Part shown: in pieces, positions 36,718-46,743 of the stretch | How the letters are laid out: every line of letters starts with the position of its first letter | Numbering within the stretch: position 1 is the stretch's first letter | From: Spirodela intermedia | Lineage: Eukaryota > Streptophyta > Magnoliopsida > Alismatales > Araceae | Reading direction: 5' to 3' | DNA length: 64,000 nt | Assembly: GCA_902729315.2 (NCBI GenBank) | Contig: LR746278.1 | Location: 4,101,501-4,165,500, forward strand | Position numbers and translations under genes: made by a program | The notes under the pieces: model-generated | The model's input: the letters and a program-made list of their open reading frames with translations, nothing else | Databases searched by the model: none | Told to the model about the DNA's origin: nothing

Positions 36718-37955
36718 GAGGTGTGATAATTCTCATTAATTATATGATAAATAATTAATACTTTATACTTTATCACTTAATTTTTCAGGAATATTTGTAA
36801 ATTACCTTAATCTAGAAATTACATGTTGAAATTGACCATGAAATAATTTGAGAGGTTTTACCAATGATTATTATTATTATCAAAATACTTATGTATTACT
36901 TATTTTTTTTGAAATTTTCCTATTTTTTTCTAAATTTTATTAAATTTTTATGAGCTTCTTACAATAAAAAAAATTAAATTAAAATACGGGACTAATGATT
37001 ATTATGTTAGGTTTCTCACATCAACGATGAACATAATGGATACAATGAGAAATATGGTTGATTGATTGACAAAATCAATGGAATTAACACATAAGAAGAT
37101 GGAAAAAATGCAAGGGAAGGAAGAATGGAGCATCTTCAATTAATCTATTGCACTCTACAACCACATTCTCTCTCCACAGTATCAATGGATATTGGATGTG
37201 CCCAAATAATTCATCTTGATACAAACGATAGGTTTCTTTTCAATTTCACATTGATTCAATCATTATAGAAGCTGAAATTTATCCACAAACTTATCCTATT
37301 CTTCGCCCAATAAAAATGGTGAAAAATTTTCTTCCAAAGATCCTTCTCTGAATGCCACAGCACATTTCAAGTCAAACCACCACTATCAATCAATTCCAAA
37401 AAGTGACAGCTGTTGAGATCATTTATTGATTGAAGATCATGTAAGAATCCACTCAATTTACCACACCTAGACAAATTAATCTAATTCAGGTGTAAATTTG
37501 ATCAATAATCGTTTCACTTATTCTTCCATAAAACTTGAATCTTTGCATGATTTTTAATTTTTTTGATTTATAAAAACATTGATTCAGTTCTAAAGCATCA
37601 AACAATTTCTATTTTGAAATAAAAGTTTAATTCAAAGTCTTTTAGGTTTGATTTCAGGAATATGAGTCAAAGTATTTCCAAATGACTTGAATTCAATAGT
37701 GTTGTTCATGAGCCATGTTTGTTGATGTCATAATCACTAATTTATTTTTTTTAAAATATTTTGATTAGTTTTCACAATTAATTTTTTTAAGAAATAATCT
37801 ATCAATTAGAAATTATAAAGATGACTAAGTTTTTAGTCTTCCTTGTGTTTGACTTGGAAAACCTTTAGAAAACTAAATATTTCTAAATTATTATTTTACA
37901 GAATTTATAAATTTTAAATTTGCTGAATTTTCTTAACAATGAAAGAAAATATTTA
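36718..37955 (+). repeat. Inverted partner of the Athila-like LTR
   Basis: Matches 33012-34408 in reverse complement, so it lies in plus orientation. Its start (tgtgataattctcattaatt) corresponds to the outer end of the other LTR. It could be the 3' LTR of a second, plus-strand copy whose RNase H remnant lies at 34970-35290. Confidence 0.7.
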
Positions 37956-38029
37956 GACAGTAGTAAATTGAAAAATCTAATTATTTGTAAATTTTCTTGA
38001 TGATCCAAAAATTCCATATAAGTTCTCTA

Positions 38030-40990
38030 GTTCTAGTTGCAAATCTACAAAATGTTTTCTAGGTTAAATTCTGGGTTACATTTCCCATATACACTTTTCT
38101 AGGTTACATTTTGCAAATTCCATATATATTCTAACTTTTATTTTCTCATGTCCTCTATCTTGACCTTGACCATTTACTATCAAAGTTTCAACAATTGTAG
38201 AAGATGTATTTTAACCTCATTGATAGTAATGTATTTAACAATGGCCATCTTCAATTTGTCAGCACTATATAAAATATTGGTCTTCAGGTTGTAATAGGGA
38301 TGAGAAAATGACTTAAGAAGAATAATAGCTTGACTTTCCTTCTCTACATTAGTCTGCAACTAAGACACAAAAGGCTTGAAGACATGATACAGTACGATTT
38401 AAATCACTTAAAGAAATCTTTCTACATTCATGAAGAGGGCTATTGATATTTATTTTGTAGAACAACAAATCAATACAGAGCCATATAGGATATTTAGAGC
38501 TTTTTCCCATCTTGATCTTGAATGTCTTCCTCTTTAATTTGAAAAGAGATAGAAACCAAAATAGAAGAAGTTGCACCCTAACCCTTTTATTCTCTGACCA
38601 GTTCTTGTCCTCCCAACCTTTTACAATCTTCCAACATGCATGCACTTTCTCCCATATCATGATTGATGAAAAACAATTCCACAAATTTAAGTTATCTTGA
38701 TTGATTAATATTGTTATGCCTCTCTAAAAATATAAAACTTAGCACTTATTCGGAGAAGGTATAAGATTTACTTTGAGCACTTTATTTTGATTTAGTTTGT
38801 TTTCTCCTTTTTTTTTTTGTATTTTAATAAATGCAAAGAATACCAAGACCAATGGATGGCTGACACAACAGAAAATGCACCAATCTCTCAATCCTTATGT
38901 TTTTGTACCTACCTTTCCACGTAAGCATGATTTTATTTTACATCTAGCTACTATTTTATTTACCTACGTTGTGTCATCTGGGTAATAATACTTTAAGTTC
39001 TGGGGGGGTGAGTATGAGAGAAGATTATTTGTTTCTTTGAAAAATATATTCCTATGTTCATACTTGTAAACTTTTTAAAAAAATCCTTGGTGCATAAGTA
39101 CATATTGTTGAATGAATATATATTAATGTAACAAACCCTAACCTATATTGATGCTTTATATTTCATTCATGAAAGGAAAATCAATTGAAATATTTGACCT
39201 CAAACCACATTAGGATGATTATAGTCTAGATGAGAACTCATATCATGTTGAATCAAAATTCCTTATGAATCCAAAATATTAGAAATTTTCATTGAATATA
39301 TCTGATGAGTATATACTTTATACTTCAGAAAGTACCATCTAGTAGGTGTTACCAACTCTAGTAAACTCAAGTTTGTTTCAAATTCTATATTTTTAATTAG
39401 AATACTAATGAGGAGAAATCAAATACTTGAATAAGTAAAAACAATGGTACCAAATAGTCCCAGAGGCATGGAATTACAAGAGATATGTTTATCCACCATC
39501 CTATCCTCATGAAAAATGAACAAAGCAAACCACAAGGGAAAGTCTAGCAATCTAGGTGGAAAAGAAAAGACACTATGAAATCACGAAAAAACAAGTCATC
39601 AGACATGGGAAGTGTTTATCTACTCTCCTCTTGTCAGAAAAAAAAAAGAAAAGAAATGATTAGTCCCATCATAGAGTATCATTATATAAATAAGGATAAA
39701 TAAAATTAAAATCGTTTAAAGTATGACATAGAATTTCATAATTGATATCATTCCATTGCAGTGGATGGAAATTCTCACACATGAAGCATCTGAAATTTCT
39801 TGGTTATAAATATTGATTGTATGAAAAAAAACAATGAGAAATTTTAAATGTTATTTTAAGGGGTTCTGAAACAATAGAGATAAATAAATATGCTATTTTA
39901 TGCAGAAATTCTGATTTTGACTTCATTTTGAATTCATTTTCTCAATCAATTTGGGTGATAGGTATATCTATTGAGGAAAATTTGATTTCTAAGGTGATTG
40001 GGCATCCCTCTCGCAGTAGGGAATCTCCCCCTGCCTTGCTCTTGTGACATGTTACATAATTTAATAGTATGATTGTTTTTTCAATATTCCTTTATTATAT
40101 GTTAATAGATATTTCTTGAAATTCCTTAAATGTATCATAGTTGGAGTTTAAATTCTGATTTTATAGGTGAAGTTAATTTTGTCCTGCGTTAAAACTGTTG
40201 CTTCATTTTTTTTAAAATTAAAGATTGTTTTGAAAATGTGTTGATTTCTAGGGGCATTCTTAGGCCTTAAAGGAAACCCAGTAAGAGGTCCATTGGATCA
40301 CTTTATTTCATTAAATAAAATTGATTTGAGAAAAGAGGAATGACCATAAATGATGTTGAGAAATGAGAGAACATAGGGGAGGCCTTATACATAAATTTCT
40401 ATATAAATTTAATCTCTTCTTTATATTTTCGAGGATGGATTAGTTCTATTTTCATCTAGAAAAAATATTATGCAGCAAAAACTGATCAATTTACCCTATA
40501 TTTCAAATTGATTCATCTGCCTCATCCCCATTGTCCTAGGGGGATTTTTTATCTTTTGTTACTGAATTGGCTCTAAACCCATTTTCAGCCTATAGTCTTC
40601 TGGTTTTCATATTTGATTTCATCTAGTTTCTCTAATATATGTCCTTTATTTCTATCCAAGTGATAGAACCCATCGGCAAAGTCATTTCTCTCTGTGCCTC
40701 TCTTCTCTCTCTTCCTGTTCCTCTCTTTCCTCCTCTGGTCTCTTTGGTATCCATGGACTCTTATATATCTTTAAATATTTCTTACAAGTTCATGTTAAAA
40801 ATTACAACATATCTTGGACTAGACAAGACAAAGGAGTGTCAAACCTAATTGTAGCTGATCAAGTGCAGAATATGTCTTCTTCTCTCTCTTTGTATCCTCA
40901 TCTTCATTTATTTTATTTTATTATGTAGATTCAGATTGGTTATCTTTTCTGCGGATTTGACTTGAACCAACCATTGATACTTGATTTAAC
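38030..40990. other. AT-rich intergenic region
   Basis: No conserved coding motif, terminal repeat or RNA gene was recognised in this 3-kb stretch. A CT-rich stretch occurs near 40690-40740. Frames of 60-110 codons here look incidental. Confidence 0.4.
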
Positions 40991-42460
40991 TTAATGTTAA
41001 TTAAGATTCAGAATTATTAAATTTGACATCTCTACATATAAAAACTAATAGATAATTATTCATCATCCTACATAAAACTAGTTCCTAAAATAATCATGTC
41101 CACCTCTTATACGAAGCTCTTGATTCTTGTTTATGACAATAAAAGGCTTTAAACAATTTTAGAGTGTAATTGGGATCTTATGAACTTATAACATGAAGGA
41201 TTTAACCACATATACTTGTTTTTTTAATTTCATCATCAGATTTTTCACTCAAAATAATATACAATGACCACCTTCTAATAGGCACTAGTGCTTAGGTTTC
41301 ATCCTACTATTTCTGTATCAAGTTTTTCGTCATCATTTAATCTTTTTCGAAAAGTTTCCTTTAGCTTCAGAAGAGATAATTCTGTTTTCTCAGCCACTAA
41401 CATCCAAACTTTATATTTCTTAATCTGACTTATTCCTTTTTCACAAAAACATTCAAATTTTCATTCGTTAAAATTTCTTCCCAATTTTCTTATTGAATCT
41501 TAAATAGTAACATGGTAAAACTTTTTGCACTTTCCAACCAAGATCAAGTATAAACTGATTTCTTAACACCTTCCTTGACACATTTTCCATTCTTTGACTA
41601 GTGTCTCTCATGATAAGTTTCCTCAAAGGGAGAATTGCATCATGATTTTTGAAAATTTTATGAAATTTGATCACAAATTTCGAAGTCTAAGATATTTACA
41701 ACAAAATGGTCAAAACTAAATAATCTTTGATTTCTTTTCTTTAAATAAATCGTAGGAAGCTTTGTTAACAATTCATTTGATCATAATTCTATTCAGAACA
41801 TTTTAGACAATATTTTACTATCCCACTCAGAAATATTTAGGAAAATTATTATTTGCCAACATGAAAATTGAAATTTTTAATAGTGTTCTATTCTTCGTGT
41901 AAACTATATTGTGTTATATCATGATCTTGACAATAGTCTACAAACCTGTAGGCAGTAGAGAGTTCTATAAGAAACTACCATTTTCATTATTTCTAGGAAC
42001 AAAATATAACTATCTAGATAGACAATTCAAAAAGATTTCATGCTCGCTGACTAAGAAGAATGAAGTTCAATAAGCTTTCTCGGTACTAATGATCTTCCGA
42101 TGGATATTCATAACCGCCTACAAGGGGTTTCCAATTTATAGGCAGTGTGTGACAGAAAGTCAAATTTGCATCCATCAGTCCACAAATGAACTTCACTTAG
42201 ATCCGGTCGTGATCATCCTAGTGCACACGTGTATGCATAAAACCTAAACAAACCATTTCCCGACAGAGATAACCATGTAAATAAGAGTAAGTAAATAATG
42301 TTATCGAGCAACTCCAAATAGAGAAGAGAAATACAAAGGAAAGAAGAAAGCACAGAGATTGATCTAGAAATAATCTTGTAATTCCGTTGACTGCACCTAG
42401 GTGACAAGGGAATCAGAGATGAGAAATACAAAGCGAGGAAAAAACAGCGGGATTAGACTA
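40990..42460 (-). repeat. Dispersed repeat R3, inverted copy
   Basis: Reverse complement of the R1 family. Shared landmarks include cttgtcacctaggtgcagtc with attacaagattatttc (about 42375-42410), gaagttcatttgtggactga with gcaaatttgact (42158-42195), tggaagatcattagta (about 42086-42101), gaattgtctat (about 42018) and gcactagtgcctattag (41278-41294). It extends the family to at least three copies. The family remains unidentified. Confidence 0.6.
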
Positions 42461-42679
42461 TACCAGAGCACGGAGTTGTCCTAGTTTGGGCTGTAGAGGG
42501 GTGGGTCTCTAGGCAGAAGGTGAGAGAGAGGACAGCGGTCTCTGCGAGTGGGCCGAAGAATAATGAGCTTATTTTATCAAGTCGACGGGATCGGACTCCC
42601 CGTTTGCATTCAAAGCCTAAGCCCGAAACGAAGGTGCGCGCGCCAAATTTCAAACGGTCCGTGCTGAAATTCCTATGTT

Positions 42680-42700
42680 GGGCGGGGGCGGGGGCGGGGG
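42680..42700 (+). other. G-quadruplex-forming motif
   Basis: Four runs of three to five G separated by single C fall within 21 bases. It lies in a GC-rich patch (42460-42915) upstream of the CAF1 pseudogene, where a promoter-like CpG-rich segment may have survived. Confidence 0.6.
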
Positions 42701-42914
42701 CAACGGCTAACTACGCAGTCTGCGTAGATCTCGGCGAAACTCCACCAAGAGAAGGAAACCACTGCCCCTTCCATCTCGGAGAGCCGGTTTCTGGTCCTTG
42801 CATCTCGGAACCGAAAGGCGCTTGACACCCGCTAAAAAAAAAGGGTGCCCTCCATCCCCGTCTGCTCCTCACTCAACATCGGCGCTCTCAGAGAAAGGGC
42901 GAGAAGGAAGCGGG

Positions 42915-43830
42915 AACTAGGCTTGCGGGAGCGGCAGGGCTGGAAGTGGACGGTCTGAAGCTGATCCAGCTCGGGTTCTGCTTCTTCGGCGATGGCGGAC
43001 GGCGCCGGACCTGGCAGATAAGCTTCCGCGACTTCGACGTTGACTCTCCGGCGGATGCGCGATCGATGCCTCGGTGGAGCTGCTGAAGAGGAGCGGCATT
43101 GATTTGGGCAGGACCAGAAGAGAAGGGGTCGACTCGGAGGTCCTCTCCGAGTTACTGCGGAGATGCGATTTGGTGGGACGGCGCAAGCCCCGGTGGGTCA
43201 AGTTCCAGGGCCTTTACGACGTGGCGTACCAGGTGAAGCTCCTCACCGGGGCGCCGTTGCTACCGACGGTCCCCGGGTTCGCCAGCTGGTCGGGGCCACC
43301 CTCGGCAGGGTCATCGACGTCAAGTACCTGGCCAGGTTCTGCGGAGGGTTCCACCTCGGCCTGGCCCGGCTTGCGGAGACTGTCGGCGTGAAGCTGGAGG
43401 GCGGCGCGGCGCACCAAGCCGGCGTTGACGCCCTGCTGACAGCATCGGTCTTCGAGGTTCAAATGGAGCGACTATGCGGGCGCGAGGAAGAGCTGGAGGG
43501 CATCCTCCACGGCATAGAAGAGGAGAGAATCCTACCCCAGTGCTCCGAGGAAACACAGCAGGAGGAGGAGGAGGAGGAGGAGGTCTTCCTGATATGCCCT
43601 CTCCACTCGCCGTCTACGCTGTTCTTGACTCCTGCTGCAGTGTTCCCGTCGATGTTAATCGGGATGACCGTTCCACTTCCTGATACTATGTGCTCGAATA
43701 AAATTCTTTTGAAGACTGTCCAAGCAAATTGCTCCAAAGATATGTGTTATGAAGCCAAGTATAGTCGATTAATCCTCAAATATAGTTCTAGAGGCCCCAT
43801 TCTTAGCTCTATTTTTCTTAAAAACTAATC
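42915..43830 (+). pseudogene. CAF1 (CCR4-associated factor 1) deadenylase pseudogene
   Basis: The plus strand reads VDGLKLIQLGFCFFGDG and TWQISFRDFDVDS, then after a one-base loss VELLKRSGIDLGRTRREGVD and VKFQGLYDVAYQVKLLTGAP, and after a second one-base loss RQLVGATLGRVIDVKYLARF, GGAAHQAGVDALLTASVFEV and a Glu-rich tail. This is the CAF1/Pop2 DEDD deadenylase order, lacking the N-terminal block with the first catalytic DxE. Two frameshifts (near 43055 and 43275) break it. Many plant CAF1 genes lack introns, so absence of introns does not prove retrotransposition. The tail (FLICPLHSPST) links it to hairpin arm A at 15.5 kb. Confidence 0.8.
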
Positions 43831-44400
43831 TACGTGGAGAATAAGAGAGAATCACAACGAGAGAGAGAGAGAGAGAGATCCTCCCACTGTCGAGTCCATC
43901 AGAAAATTGTTATTTATACATATAGAAGTGGAGACTACCTCCCATCCTCGCAAAGTTCCTGCACCCTTGTCTTCGGTGTTGACACTGGGAATATCGTGCA
44001 GCTTTCAGAATTTTCTTCTGTCGACGAGGAGTCGCCTTACTGAAGGAAAAGGACAGACCAACCAAGGAAGAAGGCTCCCCCCCCCGCCCCCTTCCTCCCT
44101 CTTTTGGTGGAGGAAAAGGGGAAGAGAGTGCTCAGGGAGGGGGCACGTTGTTCATTTGCTCTTGCAAACTTGAGTTAGATCGAATTTGACCGACGTAAAA
44201 ATTTCGTTATATGACGAGTAGTTGACGTGTTAGCAGATATTAATGAACAGCCCATTGTGTCTGGACCGAAAAACAAAAGGGCCACTTCATTTTCACCAAA
44301 CTTGCCAAAAATGTGCTGAGAAAATAAAGCCTTGAAAACGCACCTTTGCACGGATTCCAAATGTGTATCCCCCCAAGAGTCACCATCGCTTCACGCCCAA
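43831..44400. other. Mixed spacer with short GA and C-rich tracts
   Basis: Contains a (GA)n tract at about 43858-43878 and a C-rich run near 44080. No gene was recognised. Confidence 0.5.
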
Positions 44401-44431
44401 GCTAGCGGAAAACCGAGGCTCCGCTGACTTT

Positions 44432-44434
<3 letters not shown>

Positions 44435-44466
<32 letters not shown>

Positions 44467-44523
44467 CTTCTTTCGCTCAGTAAATGTTCAGACCAGCAGA
44501 GAGAGAGAGAGAGAGAGAGAGAG
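44435..44523. repeat. Facing (CT)n and (GA)n microsatellites
   Basis: A CT tract (44435-44463) and a GA tract (44498-44523) lie about 34 bases apart, forming a perfect inverted microsatellite pair. The adjoining tcagacc and ggtctga extend the self-complementarity. Confidence 0.9.
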
Positions 44524-45399
44524 GGTCTGACTGAACGTACGAGACGCACCAATTCGGGGATACCTCGGCAGGGAGCGGCTCAGTTCCCCTCCGGCCTCGT
44601 GGACCATGCACGCTTCACCGTGGCGGCATGTTTTTACCTTGTTCGTCGCCGTACACGACGGCGTTGGCGGCGGCGGCAATGTGGAAGACGAGATGCACCC
44701 CACTTCCCCCACGCCGTCTCTTTCTCCGCCGCCTGCTTTCCAAATACCTGGCTTTCAGGACGCACAGGCGGCATTTGTCCCGTAGCGGACAAAAATGTCC
44801 CCAAATAAATTCAAATATGGAATAAACTATAAATTATTTACTATCTTATCTCTAAACCGAACGGGTTGACTTTTAGTATATGGACGTGGAGACTAAATCA
44901 CTGCCTGAAATGGTCCTTATCCAGGCCGTCCCGCAGCCACTAAGCAGCTCATATCGACCCCATACTCAGGTGGGGGCCGGCTAAAGGATCATGTTTCCTC
45001 GCAGCTAGACACCTGATTGGAGGGTAGAGTTATAGTAGCCGGAAGATGAGCGGGAAAAGCACTCGAGTTCATTGATAATTAGTGGAACTTTGAGGGGTCA
45101 AAAGACAATTACGCCTCAACATTTTAGGGACGCGCTTCAGTCATTTAGACGTGGTCGAGAACACGTGGCGCTCACCAACGGCCAGAAACGACGTGAAGCA
45201 CGTGATAGTCGCCCTCAATTCAACCTTCCTTCCTTCCTTCTTCGAAGAAGCCCTCTTTCCCTTTCTCTCGGAAAAGCCGACACAGCCCATGGGGGCTTCC
45301 TCCCATCTTCTTCTGATTTTCCCCTTCGCGGCAGCCTCCTCCAGTCCAGCCATGGAGGCGCCGCCTCCCTCTCCTTCCTCGAATCTCCTTTCCGCTCCC
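44524..45399. other. GC-rich intergenic and upstream region
   Basis: On the minus strand, 44640-44700 reads VHLVFHIAAAANAVVYGDEQ followed by a possible donor (CAAG|GTAAAA), which could be a lone exon fragment, but I could not place it in a family. The remainder is the upstream region of the EF-hand gene, with CT-rich sequence typical of plant 5' regions. Confidence 0.35.
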
Positions 45400-45407
45400 T
45401 ATTTAAG
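45400..45407 (+). promoter_or_regulatory. TATA box of the EF-hand gene
   Basis: The sequence ccctatttaagagc lies about 130 bases upstream of the ATG at 45533. TATTTAAG is a common plant TATA variant. Transcription would begin near 45430, leaving a 5' leader of about 100 bases without an upstream ATG in good context. Confidence 0.55.
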
Positions 45408-45532
45408 AGCCCCTAACTTCTCCCTCCATCTGCCACCACAACTCCGGCAAAAAATTGCGATACGCCCATCTCGGAATCCCTTCCTTCCTCCCTCCCAACC
45501 GAAGTAGAAGACGGTGAAAGCTCGCCGGAAAT

Positions 45533-45916
45533 ATGGCGAAGAACGGTGGCGCAGCTGCGGCGCGGCTCGGCGGCGTTTTCGAGGACCACCTGCCGGTGAT
45601 GGCGGAGAGGATGGGCGGGCAGGCGCTGGTGGAGGAGCTCTGCGGCGGGTTCTGGCTGCTGGCGGATCCGGCGAGGGGGCTGATAACGTTGGAGAGTCTG
45701 AAGAGGAACGCGGCGGCGATGGGGCTCGGGGGCTTGTCGGAGGACGAGCTGAGGGCCATGCTCAGGGAGGGGGACGTCAACGGCGACGGCGCCATGGACC
45801 AGATGGAGTTCTGCGTGCTCATGTTCCGGCTCAGCCCCGAGCTCATGGCCGAGTCCCGAAGGGTCGTCGGCGAGGCCATCCGATTTGACCTCATGGCTCA
45901 CAAGGGCTTCTCCTAA
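45533..45916 (+). CDS. PBP1/KIC-like single EF-hand calcium-binding protein
   Basis: An intact, intronless 127-codon gene. Residues 16-45 (FEDHLPVMAERMGG and LVEELCGGFWLLAD) and 50-64 (LITLESLKRNAAAMG) match the small plant proteins PBP1 (PINOID-binding) and KIC (kinesin-interacting). The only EF-hand loop is at residues 81-92, DVNGDGAMDQME, with D1, N3, D5, D9 and E12 all present, so calcium binding is expected. The family length is about 120-130, as here. Known relatives are cytosolic calcium sensors that bind the PINOID kinase (auxin signalling) or the KCBP kinesin (trichome shape); which partner applies cannot be told from sequence. The start is the ATG in aaatATGGCGAAG; no longer open frame is needed. 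Codon use is strongly GC-rich. Confidence 0.85.
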   Translation: MAKNGGAAAARLGGVFEDHLPVMAERMGGQALVEELCGGFWLLADPARGLITLESLKRNAAAMGLGGLSEDELRAMLREGDVNGDGAMDQMEFCVLMFRLSPELMAESRRVVGEAIRFDLMAHKGFS

Positions 45917-46743
45917 TCCCCCCCCTCCCCACTCCCCACACTATTTCCTCTCTCTTTCTCTCTCGTACCCAGATGAAGGGAAAGCTTAGATCTTGGAACG
46001 GCTCTGCTTTGGAAGTTCACCGATCAATACAAGAGAAAAAAGATACCGAAAATTTCTCACGTTTGAGGGTATATTTCTCGGACATTCTCCGAGAAGTGGA
46101 TATGGAAACAAATATCGGCAATTATTTTCTAACAATTACCATTCATTTAATGCCCAAGTCAAAGACTAGACCGGTGCTTAGGAGAAAAAATCTATTAACT
46201 AAAAGACAAAAAACAATTAATGAAAAAAAATATTAATTTAATAATTGTGGGCATCTTGGCAAGACGTGCCAGGTTGGAGGAGGGAGGGAGTCAAAGCCCA
46301 AAACTCGAGGGTTTGACCTCGCCAAGTCGCACATAAACGCGGTTAGTCTTAGGAAGTTAATGTTCCCTGACCATAAATTAAGCGACCGTTTAATGTTAGC
46401 ACTCATTTTGACCAACCGAGAAACGCGGAGGCGTTGACTTTCACGACGTTGACCTGTGCTTCCTGTCTGAAAACTGAGACATTGACACGGGGGGGTGGTG
46501 ATTATATAGTCAACTGACGGCGATAGATGGTGAGTGCTCCAATGCAACGTCGCACTTTGCGGTGGCGTAGCGACCTTTTGAAATTTGCCTACGTGGCCTT
46601 ACGTCAGGCTACCGAAGACTTTGGATAAAAAAAAGAAATAAATCGTTTGCGAAAATATCGTGTTGTGTTAGGTAGCCAGAAGAGCTCCTTCCTGCTATTA
46701 GATGAATACGCCACGCGTCGGGACTGATGAAGCCATTAGGACT
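45917..46743. other. Intergenic region between convergent genes
   Basis: The EF-hand gene and the receptor-kinase gene end towards each other here. A CT-rich stretch follows the EF-hand stop. No further gene was recognised. Confidence 0.5.

Noticed and set aside
38349-38684. 111-codon minus-strand frame as a real gene
   Set aside because: No domain or splice context was recognised and it lies in AT-rich repeat-derived DNA. It is left as unannotated.
45403-45901. Minus-strand frames of about 160 codons opposite the EF-hand gene
   Set aside because: They mirror the GC-rich codons of the real plus-strand gene and show no family motif.
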